The position numbers and the translations under genes are program-made. From Phascolomyces articulosus (lineage: Eukaryota > Mucoromycota > Mucoromycetes > Mucorales > Lichtheimiaceae), in assembly GCA_025677815.1 (NCBI GenBank), contig JAIXMP010000015.1:1-64000 (forward strand): DNA of 64,000 nt, written 5' to 3'. The notes beneath the pieces are model-generated. The model saw only the letters and a program-made list of their open reading frames with translations, did not search any database and had not been told where the DNA came from. Below are positions 12,901 through 25,400 of the stretch, piece by piece. The number at the start of each line of letters is the position of its first letter. The stretch's first letter is position 1.

Positions 12901-15900
12901 AAGCTTACGTATCATTAATCGTGTTTTGGAACTTCAAGATTCTTTTTGTAACCTTTTGATACCTAACATCACTGGCCTATCCAGTCGAATGGCATCATCA
13001 CAATTTAAGCTAGGTGATCACATGTTTCCACCACTGCCATCGCTAGCACCATTTGGCCAGATAATGCTCGTCAACGTGAATACTATTGTACAGATTGCGC
13101 AACTTGTCAACTGCAACGATCAAGAAGAAATATGTTATTTGAGCACAAAAATTATGCAAGCATTATCATTAGAGCCTCAAGACAGTAGTCTGCAGACTAC
13201 CAACGCTGGTATTCAATCTGCAATGGGCGGTATTGGTGCTAAATTGACAAATGTACTTCGTGGATGCAAGGATGAATCAGGTGTTTTACATGGTTTCAGT
13301 GAAAGACTCAGTATTGGCGACGCTGAAATAACGACAGCCGAAGATTACGAGTATGATATGAATAACATCCCGTTCTGGCGTGCGGAAAAGACATTGGAGA
13401 ACAAATACTTGTTCGAAACAGATTTCCGACCCACTCTATCATCATCTGTACGACTTGCTATCGTTGATTTATTGTTAAAGAATTCTGCTCTGGATAAACC
13501 ATCACCTACGCTCTCAAACTTTTTGCTGGGTTATACCGGTCCTGCATGGCAGTCAAGCAACAGCTTGCAAGGATTATACAATGATGAGGCGACTCGTATT
13601 TGTTTACACACCATTTTGGATATGATGAATCGTGGTGTTACAAGTGACAGTACTAGCAATGACGCTTTAGACCAACATCTTATTGCAACACATCCTGTTT
13701 TGGCAGAGAAATGCTACCATTTGATATATCTTCTTTGCGCCAAAGTATCAACATCTTCTGTCACTATGCGCTATTTACGAAGCAACGAAGATTTCTTTTA
13801 CAGGCATTTGAAGGCCTTACCAGCACGATTCAAGAGCTATTCTGATACGTACAGTCCCGAGTTTCCTGGTATTGTGCATTGTACCGATAATACCACTTTG
13901 AAAGCGGATTTCTTTGTTGTTTTATCACAGTTACACCAGCGTGCATGGCTTTTGAAATCGGTTGCTTTGGAACTTCACATTATGGCGGGCAATAGACAAC
14001 GAGGTGACGTACGGAGACTGTTGGATTTACTGTATGGCACAACACAACAAAATAATAATATCAATGGTGACGAATTAATGGATGTGGATAATGACCCAGC
14101 CAACATGATGTTCAGTTCTGACCGCTTCGATCAACCTCTTGTCAAGATGCTGGAGATTGTCAGCTCGTTAGAATTCACTTGGCAGGATTCATTAAAAGAA
14201 ACACCTCGTGATCTCAAACACTTTGCTGGCTTTAAACCTGATGTATTTATTATTGAAAACGAACGCGGTTGTACTGTGTACGATATTCGAGCTATCTATC
14301 AAATTTTACGACAAGATCAAGCAAGTAAACGTCAAGCTGGCCTGTTTGGCAGTAATCAAGAAAGTCTTGATCTAGAAAATGAAATGGGATATATATTGAC
14401 AACCTTGATGGCGGAAAATCACGAGCGCGAGATCGCCAATGGCAAGCTTCATTGCCTACGGGCCTGGAAACAAGTTGTCCAAGTGACCTTGACCGAATGT
14501 TTCGACTTATTCCCATTCGAGGATCGTGAAAAACTCATTTATAACCTGTTGTCAACACTATTACCTAAAATGAAGAATTCAGCAGAAACAGATAGCGAGA
14601 TTCTCAAGGGATTTAGTGAAGTCATTCTCACATTACTCACTCGTCTTCGTGAAGACAAGCTTCGTCAAGAAACACTTGTAACGAATCCGACAGCAAGTGT
14701 TGAGTTCACCAGACTTCCTGACGAGAAGCTGCGGTTTATTTTTAATGGCATCCTCGCATGTATACAAGAAGAAGGTTCAACAATTGCTTTAAGAGGTGAT
14801 ATGTATACAGCTCTTGTTAATTTCTTACGCTATGTGGATTGCAGCAAAAGTAATTGCACATCATCAAGAAAACGGCCATATTATGATATCCAGAAACAAT
14901 TTATCGATACAATTGCTGCCAATGAACGATTTTTAGATACTTTGTGTACTGATGCTACCGACGGACTAAATGTATGGAAAACTACTGCCTATGTTGTGTT
15001 AGATACTCTCTATGTTTTATCTATTCAAGTACACAATGAAGCAGTTTTATCATTCATGGTCAGAAAGAACTTTTTGCGCTATACCATAGATATGCTTCGT
15101 CGAGAAGATTCAGATTTGCTCAATATATTGGAACAAGCAGATGGTATGACTTGATCATTTTATTTTATAAGACGTTGTGGGAGGGTGAATGAAAAAATTG
15201 AACACTGATTATATTCTTAAATATATCTATATATATAGCCCCTATTGTTCCTATGTATATTTATGAAGCGAAAATGTCTCTTTTCTTACGTTTGGCGTTA
15301 TCCAAGGATGGTTCTAAACTTTTGGTGGACAATCGAATCGTTGACGTACTAAGTCACTGCCAATTTATTAATATGCGACCAGAGCAGGGTCTTTTACACA
15401 GTGGTAGGAACTTTTATAAACTGTTACTGAATATTTGTTATGCATGTTTTATTAACATAATTTTTTAAAATTTATGTAGATCTGGCAATTGATATGAATG
15501 GGCGATATGAGCAACTGTTAATGCCAGTTCTTAAGCTCATCTCAGCATTGCTTTGCAGCCTAGGTCGTGTTAATATTGTTGATAAGGTATTTACATTAGC
15601 CCTCCTTTTTGAATGTTATATAAAGCATAAAGATAATCTCATCATTAACTCCATTAAAATAGGTTGAAGGTTGGACACGCAAACAACAAGAAGCACTCTT
15701 ATATATTTTGAAGGATGATCAACCACAAGTCACAATATCATTTCTTACACAATTGAAACTTGTCACATCAATTCTCTACCATTTGAGTGGTCAGCCCGGA
15801 TTTTTTGATGATTTGGTTACCCGTGGATTAAACCAACTTCATACTGCAATGGTTCATTTGATAGCAAAGTATCTCATCCCACAAAAACTAGCATCCCAAG

Positions 15901-16988
15901 TTATCCCTTTCACTGATGACGAAAAAGAATTGGCAAGAAAACAAGTCTTTGGTAAATTTTTATGTATTTTAAACAAAATAATAATAAAAGTTATAGATAT
16001 GTGGATTAATCCGAAATTGATGTATTGGATTTTATAGCAAACGGTGGGCAATCTGCATTATCAGCAAAGGCTGAAGAGCTTGTGTTTTCGATCCAAATGA
16101 ACTTAGCAGCATATGCTCAAAATGCGGCCTTTGTATCAGATGAACGTGGAAACAGTGTATTTAAACCGGTCTTTAGTAACACATTGACAGCAGCAAATGA
16201 CAATGGTATTTTGTCATTACGAAAAAGTAAGCAAAAAAAACACGCTTTGGTTTTTAATGCAGATGTAAACATTTTCTGACTTATTAATAATATACTATGT
16301 TTTTGTTCATAGTCTCCACAAAGACACCTTCATTATCTACCCTTGCTGCTTGTATACGCCAAACAGTACAAACACTTTACAACAGCGGAACTGAATATAA
16401 ACTGCTACTATCACAAGAAAATAACGTCGGATCACTTAAATTCGAAGAAGTACGAGAAATTGCAGAAACTGCGTTCCCATCAGGTCTTGGTATTCAATTT
16501 GACCATCTGAGTCCCTCCCAACAACAGCAAGTGCTTATTACACAAGTTGAGAAACGTGCCAGGCGAAAGGCTAAGCAACTGCGACAACTCATATGTAAGT
16601 ATTGACTGTCATAAAGTTAAAAAGGATTGAGACTAATAATGATCACTTGGATATGTACAAATGTATATATTTAGTTATCCTCGAAAATATTTTGTTGGTT
16701 TTGTGGCGACATCTTGAATTTTACATGCAATCTGGAGTAATTACAACTTCAGCAAAGCCTTTGGATCTTTATTCTACAGATTCATTTGCCGTATCCAACC
16801 AAACATCTATGTTTCAACCATCAATTGCAGTAGCCAGTAATTTGAAAACGACATCCACAACTGTACTTGAACCAACACTAAAAAAAATTCAAGAATTGGA
16901 TATGGGTATACCCCAATTGCAATCTTCATCAACCTGTATCCATGGCCTTTGTGATCGCATAAAGAAAATCATTCAAGATAAACCTTAA
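9938..16988 (+). CDS. NUP192: Nucleoporin Nup192/Nup205, inner-ring scaffold
   Basis: This is a large alpha-solenoid scaffold nucleoporin of the nuclear pore inner ring (Nup186/Nup192/Nup205 family). The model has eight exons: 9938-10118, 10203-15143, 15239-15403, 15480-15586, 15663-15951, 16038-16226, 16313-16594 and 16675-16988. It encodes about 2155 residues, within the usual range for Nup205/Nup192. The N-terminal pattern (HKQLFLDLLDD ... FVSDQLGLNEHDAATLL) and the central and C-terminal helices fit the family. One exon carries about 76% of the protein. Two Gln-rich inserts occur, at about residues 198-228 and at about 727-743 (a long CAG/CAA tract). An alternative ATG at 9944 is equally possible. 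A longer upstream frame from about 9875 ends in a stop just after the chosen start and was not used. It converges on RPS6. Confidence 0.88.
12190..12245 (+). repeat. CAG/CAA (poly-Gln) microsatellite within NUP192
   Basis: A run of CAG and CAA codons encodes an uninterrupted glutamine tract of about 16 residues in the middle of the nucleoporin. A shorter Gln-rich patch lies near 10613-10700. Mixed CAG/CAA use suggests a partly stabilised repeat. Confidence 0.85.
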
Positions 16989-17263
16989 AATATTCCTTTC
17001 ACATACAATATAAATACAATCCATCACACGACCTCACATTTTACATGAACATTTATACACAATTCCAATTCCTTTTCTTCCCTTTTCTCACAAAAATAAA
17101 AAAATAATTCATTTGCATTCATATAAAGAAACCATTAGTTGATGTACAAGTGGTGTGTATGTGCGGTGTAGCTTTTGCTGCTGTTGTTGTTTTTTATTTT
17201 GCGTATTGCTGAAACATTGTTTGGATGAGTGCGTGTAGTGGGAAATAGGATTAAGTAAATTTT

Positions 17264-18270
17264 TTAAGCAGAACTTGATTTTTGCATCGAAGAAGTGCGA
17301 CGTCTTTCAATCTTGCGATCCTTGGCTTCCTTGACACGTTTAGCCAAAAGTTGCTTGTATTCAGCTTCAGCTTCTGTTTTACGTTCAAGTCGCTTACGCT
17401 TCTCCAATTTCTTCTTGCGTTGACGACGAAGTGTAACGGGAGTTACCAAACGTTGAATCTTGGGTGCCTTGGTATAAGGCTTCTTGTCAGCGTTGGTAGG
17501 TTGAATAGTACGACGAATGACATATTGACGAACATCGTCTTCCTTTCCCAAGTTGAAGAATTTTCGAATGTTGTTAGCACGTTTGGGGCCGAGACGCTTG
17601 GGGACAGTGGTGTCGGTCAAGCCGGGGATATCTTGTTCACCTTGCTTAATAACAACCAAGTTCATAACAGCCAAGTCAGATTGAACAATGCAACCACGAA
17701 CCGACTTACGCTTACGTTCACCAGTACGGCGAGGGCGGTAGCACGAATGGCCTTTGCTCAAAAGCAAACGAACACGGTGGGGCAAAAGAACACCTTGCTT
17801 CATGGGGAAACCCTGTTTGTCGTTACCACCGGAAATACGGAAAACATAGCCCTTGAATTCATCACCAAGTGAATCGCCAGAGACTTCTTGAGCCATGCGC
17901 TTATCGTAAAAACCGCGACTAATATTATTTTTGGTTTACATAATTAATTAATTTTGGTCCTGGCATTTTTTTTTTCTAATAATTGACAATTCTTATTTGT
18001 TGCTGATGTCGAAGCTATGACGAAGGGAAAGTCATCTGTGGTAAAAAAAAAATTGGGGCACTTACAGGCGACGCTCATCTTCGATTTCAATCAGTTTTTG
18101 GCAGCCAGTGGCCGGGTTGGCAATGTTCAACTAGACATATCAAGAAAAAATGAAAAAATGTGTCGTCTTTAATCCATCCATTCATCGTATCGATCCATCC
18201 GTCGTTTTTAACTATTATTTCGTATATTCTTTTTTCATTTCTGTCCATGGTACTGTCTACGTACCTTCAT
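17264..18270 (-). CDS. RPS6: 40S ribosomal protein S6 (eS6)
   Basis: This is a small-subunit ribosomal protein and the classic TOR/AGC-kinase target. It has three exons on the minus strand: 18265-18270 (only ATG AAG), 18066-18130 and 17264-17918. Together they encode 241 residues, normal for the family. The first residues [14 protein letters not shown] and the body ([20 protein letters not shown]) are diagnostic. The C-terminus [13 protein letters not shown] keeps a basic-Arg plus Ser cluster of the kind phosphorylated in other eukaryotes. Codon use is biased to C-ending and other preferred codons, as expected for a highly expressed gene. The six-nucleotide first coding exon explains why an internal Met could be mistaken for the start. 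Confidence 0.97.
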
Positions 18271-19059
18271 GATCGAGCTTGAAAGGTGGAACAATGATGT
18301 TCATAAAACTAATTTTAATATGATTGGTCTGAGTGTGAAAAACCAGTGTATTATGCATTCATTTTGCAACAACGGACATATATCAATAATGACATTATAT
18401 ATATGAAAGTGAGCCTTACAAAATTCAATGCTTTTACAACATTATTCGAATAGAAAAGCGAGTGGAATGTTTTTTTTGTGCAGAAGAGTATAAAAAGTAT
18501 ATATATAGGTATGGACTCTACTTAATAGTACGATATATGAGAAACTTCAAAGGAAGCATCAATAGCTACGCATGATTTTTTGAATAAGATTCTTACAGTT
18601 AGTTTGCCCATATAAATATTAAAAATAAGAACATATGTAAAAGTTACATATTTTTCAATATAAATTGTATATAATAAGTTACTGAAAACAATCATTTCTA
18701 TTTCAATCAGTTGGTGATTACCCATATAAATATTATTTTAATGGATAACTATTATTTCTATATCAATAATCTTGGGGGACAACTGCTTTCTTCCATAATA
18801 ATAAAAAAAAATCCTTGAAAAAGTTGATGGAATGGAGAAGTAGAAAACGTTCTATTATTGCTACTATACTATTATTGCTACTACTTTTCATTTACTGATA
18901 GCAAAAACGCTACCATAATATTATACTGTTTTTTTAAAAGACAATATGAGGAGGATTTTATGTTGCGCAAATTGATTTTGTAACTAAGCGAAAGGAATAG
19001 GTTGATGAAATGAAAGTGCTGAGTGATTTAGAAGTAGGTGGGTTATTTATTATTATGCT
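18271..19059. other. Intergenic between RPS6 promoter side and the FYRN/FYRC gene
   Basis: No supported gene. A 67-codon minus frame (18522-18725) is AT-driven and has no motif. The part next to 18271 should hold the RPS6 promoter. No specific element is recognised. Confidence 0.4.
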
Positions 19060-20627
19060 CTATAAGACTCGTTTTGCACCACCACGTTGTCGTTTTGTTC
19101 CACCACCACGTCTTCCTCGACTAGATGCTCCATTAATACGTTCTGGTACAGGACTTGCTGAGCGTTTATTTCTTCCACGTGAAGAACTACCACCTCTTGA
19201 AGGACCTGGCGATCCAGGTACCATCTCGTAATCATCAAAGAAACGCCATTGATACATGTAGCATTCATTGGCACCCGGTGACTCTTGAATCATTTTGGTA
19301 ACATTCGGGTGTGACATACCAAAGTACTCTGGACCAGATACAGCGAAATGTGTTCTTTGGGATTCCCGATTTGCTTCCTTCATAACAGTTGACCATGCTG
19401 CTGTGGGATTATCTTTTTCAATGCAATTGCCAGGTTGATCTCCAGGTGTGATACAGAACTTTTTTCCGTTTAAATTATGAGATAATTATAGAGAAAATGG
19501 AATAATAGAAGTTATCATTTTTTGTTCTCCATAGCAGTATATACCTTCACCCTCCTTCTCTCTTATAAATATATACATACCTTAGGTGCCGTTTGACCCT
19601 GTTTAATTTCACAGGTATATGTCACTAGATTATCCGGATTAACCATACTTTTATATACTCTACAAAATAATTGTTTACATAAGTTCTTTTTTCCCAGTAC
19701 TTTTCATTTCATAACGTAGTAGCCAACCTTTCAATTTTATAGCCCACAGGAAAAATATATCGGTTATTATGGTAGGATGCTGGCGTTGTAAGTATTTGTC
19801 CAAGACTGATTAATTTAATGGTTCCAAGTTGTACAGGTAAAATATAATCACCCGCGTCATCTTTTGGTACAGACACAAGACGATAGCGACTTTTTCGACT
19901 GATTCCTAGTGTATTAACCGGTCTCTTCCTTTTACGGCCTATTAATTGTTCATTTTTTTTTAATTTCGGATAATAATCATACCATATAATAAAGAACCTA
20001 TCGTATATCCTATTAATATACCTAATGCGTCTACTGCTATATATGTCTCTTCACTACTTGATTCTTCCGATGACGATGATTCTTCATCCGCTGAAGCAGG
20101 GCTTAATTCACCCAAATCATCATTTTCATCATAGATACTACTATCATCATCATCTTCGTCGCTTGCTGTTGGATTTTTGGAATGATGTGCTTCTGCAATT
20201 GAATCAAGTAAAGCACTATCAAAATAAAAGAGTTTCTCTTTCAACAACAATAAAACAAAAAAAAAAGCATAAAAGCATAAAAGCATAAAACAATAGCTTT
20301 AGATCAATTAATAGATCTTACCTTCGTTGTCTTCGTAAACGCACAATGGTTTTTAAAGATTTATCTAGTTCGTCTGTTAGATCGCGATTTCGCTATAAAG
20401 AATTACGCGTCTTTATTAGTTTCAAAAAGATTTTCTAGATTTGTTATTTTTTTTTACTGCTTCTTTGTTCAGTTTTTGACATTTTACTACTATTTTTATT
20501 GAGCTTTTTCCTTGGGATATCATTTTACCTCAAGTAGTAATTGAGCTTCTTGTTCCATTTTTTCAGTTTTTGATAAAGTATCATTTTCTTGAGTTGAAAC
20601 ATCCTGTGATTTATTAGTGGGTGACAT
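19060..20627 (-). CDS. TBRG1-like nuclear protein with FYRN and FYRC domains
   Basis: Six minus-strand exons: 20529-20627, 20322-20392, 20022-20215, 19728-19938, 19581-19659 and 19060-19458, giving 350 residues. The N-terminus is a short helical segment followed by a basic RNRD...VRLRRQRR stretch. An acidic Asp/Glu/Ser linker follows. Next comes an FYRN domain (LGTIKLISLG ... YIFPVGYKIER), then FYRC (VYKSMVNPDNLVTYTCEI ... EYFGMSHPNV ... CYMYQWRFF). The order and motifs match animal TBRG1/NIAM more closely than MLL/SET1-type FYR proteins, and no SET domain is present. The tail is Arg/Gly-rich and basic. The family is linked to chromatin. The specific role in fungi is not known to me. Confidence 0.8.
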
Positions 20628-20943
20628 GATGGATTTCGGGAAGAACAAATGCACAAATGACACTTTACCATTCCGCTTTTTTTTTGTAAAAGAGGAAAAT
20701 CAAAAAATCTGCGCAGAAAATAAATGAGGTGTGTATTGCGGAGGAATGCATATGCTTTATATCCAGCACCGGTTGACAGGTATCTGTGTATAAAAAAAAT
20801 CGTATTCTGGTATTGATACCTTGCTCTATGCAGCATATGTATTATTATTAATTGCATATAGAAGGTAATATCATAATATATTATGTACAAAATATTTACA
20901 AGTACAAATGTATGTGCGCAGAGCATCTATCTATAAATCGATA
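20628..20943. other. Short intergenic spacer
   Basis: Promoter side of the FYRN/FYRC gene and 3' side of the upstream membrane protein gene. Nothing else was recognised. Confidence 0.4.
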
Positions 20944-22388
20944 TCATCGATAGTGAGGATAATGATAATAAACATTATCATTATTCGAGGTTTGGGTAGA
21001 GAGTTTCTGTATTACTGGAGATGGAAAAGTGATTGATGCCTGTATATTCGATATTGTCGGGTTACCATGATAATAATGTTGTTGCTGTCCATCATATATA
21101 CCAATTGCATTATTCATGTCATAATAACACATACTTGTGGGCCTTGTCGGACCTGTCAATGTTGCATTATTATTATTAATAATACTGTTAGTATCAGTAT
21201 AATATACGACAGAAGGTACAGTTGTTGGTGGTATTCCTGGCTGTTGCTGCTGATGCATCATTGACATTGTGCCATTGCTGCTTCTATTATTGACATTATT
21301 GGTAACAGCACATTCATAGTAATTTCTTCCATACAATTCCGCCTCATACATATTGGGGAGGGTTGGTTCAGGTAACGTCTGACGCTGTGTAAGTGGCGTC
21401 GTTGATGTATACTGATTCAAGGATGATCCACGCGTCAAAACAGAGTTATGATGCAGCTGTCTCTGACGTTGTTGATACGAAGATTCAGAAGAGGGGTTTT
21501 GATGATGAGTTTGAGGTATATTATACTTCATCCATTTTGGTTTTTCTGTAGGCAACTGTCCAACAGATGGCGCTCGATTGGTTGGCTTCCAAAATATAGA
21601 GAATAATAGTAATAATAGCCATAACAAACACGTTGAACAGGCACCAATCCAGGTTGCGTCGATCAGTAAACAGCTAAAAATGAGATTATACAGATCATGA
21701 ATCATTCTTTTCTTTATGTATGCGTGTGTGTGTGTGTCACATAGAGTATACTGTATATATATAACATACCGATAATAAAGTAATCGATAATGTACATCAT
21801 TATCAGCATTAGGTACATTACGACATGTCATAAATCCCATGGATGGTTGCTTAAACTCAACAATCCCATTGGTCCAAGGTTCTTTACCGCCCAAAAATGT
21901 GATAAGTAAAATAGTAACACCCAACATGAATACATTGACCATGCTTAACGTTTTGTCACCTCGTAATATATGACCTCGACGACAACAGCTTGCATGGATG
22001 CATATTGCTGTTGAGCTCAAAACAGACACAGATAAAGTAATATACCATAGTAAATACTTCGATATAAGATTAACAGCATGAAGTAGAAAAGCCAGTATCA
22101 TGTCATTTAGACTTATATATATAATGCCGCTCCATCATAAAAATAAGAGTGTACGTCTTACCTGCCAGTGACCAGCTTTAAACCAATCTGGTATTGTTGG
22201 CATCTAGATGATAAGTGCCATTTCAGTTTATCAATTATTTTTACGTAAAAAAAAAAACATACTTGATTTTTATATACAGTATATAAAACACATTGGACAG
22301 AGTGGACTGTCAACGTAATTATACTCGTAATGAATACAAAGATTCGTAAAATATTAATACAGATTATGGTACGCATACAGGGATACAA
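20944..22388 (-). CDS. Multi-pass membrane protein with Gln/Asn-rich tail, function unknown
   Basis: Four minus-strand exons: 22263-22388, 22162-22187, 21770-22111 and 20944-21673 (407 residues). About five hydrophobic segments are visible: residues about 7-35 (ICINILRIFVFITSIITL), two adjoining ones in about 50-95 (ILAFLLHAVNLISKYLLWYI, then VSVLSSTAICIHA), one in about 105-130 (VNVFMLGVTILLITFLGG) and one in about 165-195 (CLLWLLLLLFSIFW). A long hydrophilic C-terminal half follows, rich in Gln, Asn, Thr and Ser. The 26-nt second exon is inferred: the acceptor ending taccag keeps frame and yields NQIGLKLVTGSLND, whereas the acceptor 16 nt upstream leads to a stop. I do not recognise the family. 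The tail is probably cytosolic, by inference only. Confidence 0.65.
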
Positions 22389-23138
22389 AAAAAATGAATA
22401 ATTTATTTTTTTTTTAAAAAAAAGGGAGAGAAAATCAAAGTGGCTGCTTCGAATATAATTTGTATAATTGTTGAACTAAATTAAACTGAAATGAAACCAA
22501 TCTCGGATATTTCCTTTTGGTTGCTGGTCAACAAGATTATGACATATTTTAACAAACACTATACATTGAAGTCACACCCCAATCTATATTATAATTTGCA
22601 GGTAGTAAAATTGATTGATAGGTAGACACTCCATATATAGCCATATATGGACTATTACTCTGGACCCCTTGAACCCCTTTTTATGCGGCCTCTCATTCAT
22701 CGGAATTCCTGTTTTTTTCATTCATAGTGAATATTTTATCAATAGTATAAAAATAGGTTGATCACATAAAGTAACTGTATAAAGTTAACAATTAATATGA
22801 TATGACCTTGATTACAGCGAAGATGTGGTTATAAATATGTATAACACAATATATTATTGTGGCTGTAACTAGTAAGAGGAGCCATTGTCTGCTAGGGGAT
22901 AATACACATAGATATCGATAATAATAAAAGCACGGGAATCATCCCCATCAGTTGAAAATACGATGTTTCTTTGTATAATGCACAATAGTGCATATAAGCA
23001 TTGCAAAAATGGGTAATAAAATGTACAAAAATTCACTTTTTAATAATACATCATTTCATGAAAAGAAAAAAAATAACAGGCAACATGTGTACATATAGAA
23101 ACAAAATACAACAATCTAGTAACATAATACAATTAAGT
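22389..23138. other. Intergenic, AT-rich, no gene seen
   Basis: No frame or RNA signature was found on either strand. Confidence 0.5.
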
Positions 23139-24636
23139 TTACATATCTAATATTTGTTGAACAACCGAGGGAGGAGCAGCACTTGTAGGAGAAACACCAG
23201 CGTTACCATCCACGACCCCTTCTTGAGTTATTGTCTTTTGCAACACAGTTGTACGATACTTGGTAACAATCTTTTTCAAGGCGTAAGGTAAAGCTGACCA
23301 CTCAAATACTTTAACCTTTTTATACATTAAACATAAAGATGTTAATAAAAATCCTAAAGAAAAAATAATCTTCAACGTTAATCATACTTACATCTTTTTC
23401 GATATTTCTTGGCTTTGGGTTTGGAAAGTTCATAATCACCCGAAAGAAGTCCGCTGTATCAGGGCGTCCTTTACTGACTGTAATAGGCTTAAATCCTTCA
23501 AGGTTACGTCGTATTCGGTTTTTCTCTTCCATAGAAAGTGAAATATCCATTACAAACTGTAAAAGATTGATCAAATCAACTGATGTAATAAAGTAATCTT
23601 GACGTGCTTCCCAATAGACACAAGAAACAATGCATAATCCGGGAATTTGGTTCATTTGACCTCCATGTGCCTCTTGTGCTACTGGTTGGAATCCACAGAG
23701 AATTCTATTATTCTTTTCGCTTCGCCAGAACTGCACCAGACGACGTCTCTGTGTCCATTCATCTTGAGTCCAGTCATATTGCATTTCAGACAAATTTCCC
23801 TCAAAATCCAAATCCACTGAGGCTGCACTGTTTGAATAAGCATAGAGTTGGTATTGCTGTTGACGTCTTTGCTGTTCCTGTTGTTGTCTTTGCTGTTGTT
23901 GTTGTTGTTGCAAAGAAGATAACATAAATTGACCACTATCATCACTTTTACTACTGGTGCTAAGATATTGTGTTTGTGGATCCTCCAATGGAACAGGGTC
24001 AAACATGTTAAAGTTGGGCACGGTTCTTTGTTCGTGACGCTGAACTTCAGGGCTTGGCATTACTCGAGGCATTTCATTTTGTTCACTAGATCGTTTCATT
24101 GGATTAGTAGGATAAGGCGGGTGTTGAAGATAAATAGGTTCTTGTTGTTGCGATGATGGGGCTAAGGATCCTGGTTGGGGTAAATTGGACCGGCCATAAT
24201 CAAAGGAGGATTGTCTTCCTATATTGGGTGCAGCAGGAGAATAATACATTTCCTGTCGATATTGCTGTTGTCTAGGTTGCTGAAATGTTTGTTCTGCATA
24301 AGCTTGCTGATACAGTGGTCTGTGCGGAGAAGGTGGACTATATGGTATTTGTTGAGGAAGTTGCTGTGATTGTTGTTGTGAATTGTAGGATTGTGGTAAC
24401 ATGGAAGGTGAGACCATATTATTGGAGCTACGACGTTGATGTAATGATTGTGGTACATATTGTGTTGGTGAAGATTGTTGATATTGCATTGATGTTGGCT
24501 GTTGCTGTTGCGGCTGCTGTTGTTGTTGTTGTTGAATACTACTTTGTTGATACATTCCGGTTGTATCCAAGTCATATGGACTCAAGGAATATTGGTTTTG
24601 TTGTTGATTTTGTTGTTGTAAGGATGAATCGTCCAT
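23139..24636 (-). CDS. medA: Medusa-type (MedA, DUF7082) transcriptional regulator
   Basis: Two minus-strand exons, 23392-24636 and 23139-23315, encode 473 residues. The N-terminal 280 residues are disordered and extremely Gln-rich. The C-terminal block carries the conserved fungal core: DEWTQRRRLVQFWR, then CGFQP, then CIVSCVYWEARQDYFITSVD, EEKNRIRRNLEGFKPITVSK, FFRVIMNFPNPKPRNIEKDV, and across the intron KVFEWSALPYALKKI. From memory this is the signature of Aspergillus MedA and its relatives, nuclear regulators of conidiophore development, adhesion and virulence-linked traits in ascomycetes. The exact role in this organism cannot be read from sequence. The 76-bp intron sits inside the conserved EKDVKVF motif. 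Confidence 0.8.
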
Positions 24637-25160
24637 CTATTACAATAAATTGTTTTAATTAAACTTGATGCACAAGTAACACAGGAGGATTAACACAAAA
24701 TGATAATCATAATAAATGGTCTTACTCTAAAACCTTACTTTTTCTAAAACAAGTTTAAAGGGAAAGAAGTTAAACTTCAAAAAAAGTTGGGGAAAAAATT
24801 AGAAGACCCAGATATAAGGTATCGAAAAAAAGAAAAAGAAAAAAGAGTTACTGGTCGAAAATTCTTTAAGGATTCTCATTTTGATTGAACGGGTTTCGTA
24901 TAAAAACCCCTGATATTATCTTGTATCTTTCATTGGTTCAAGCAAAGCTCAACAGTCGCCTGCCATATCCTATAATCGTTCTCTTTTCTCTTTCATTTCA
25001 ATTCAAAGAGTATTTATTACGTTAGAAAACTCTTTCAAAAGTACTTCGTAAAAAAAAGAGCGTGTGCAAGAATCGGAGGGAATGGAAATAATTTTACTTG
25101 TTCTTGGAAATATATGACGACATTTTTTTTTTTTGGGAAAACAAAATTAGAATGTTAAAT
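24637..25160. other. Promoter side of the Medusa-type gene
   Basis: No coding frame was found. CT-rich sequence on the plus strand near 24950-25020 would be part of a long upstream region, which is common for developmental regulators. No specific site was identified. Confidence 0.35.
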
Positions 25161-25167
25161 GATTAGA

Positions 25168-25400
25168 ATTGAGTCCAAACAGGAATGGATTGCATCTTAA
25201 ATTTAATGACCTGAATGATTTCGAATGATCCATCTTCGATTGTGTTGATATATAAACCCTTGTACTTTATTGTTGACGTCAATCTGATGATTTTCGTTTA
25301 ATCCATTAGCTTCTTCAAATGGTACTTCGTTAACCAAGTCTTAGTGATGTTTTACTGCCTCCTTCATTGTGATATTAATTGTTTTAGAGATGCCAAGTTG
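25168..25400 (-). pseudogene. Decayed coding segment, family unknown
   Basis: On the minus strand coding-like sequence reads LVQLGISKTINITMKEAVKHH, a stop, DLVNEVPFEEANGLNENHQIDVN, then after a frame change GLYINTIEDGSFEIIQVI and VWTQF with a stop. The amino-acid balance is protein-like and unlike the AT-driven frames nearby. A further minus frame at 25732-25941 (KTFSKKFQQKLVSLTGDIVVARVF) may be another piece. I do not recognise the family. Confidence 0.3.

Noticed and set aside
17282..17872. A 196-codon + strand frame antisense to RPS6
   Set aside because: It lies fully antisense to a certain ribosomal protein exon and is open only because of that exon's codon bias.
20525..20926. A 133-codon minus frame overlapping the first FYRN/FYRC exon
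   Set aside because: AT-rich, with no motif, and in a different frame from the supported exon.
24285..24662. Val-rich + strand frame antisense to the Medusa-type gene
   Set aside because: It is a shadow of the poly-Gln codons on the other strand.
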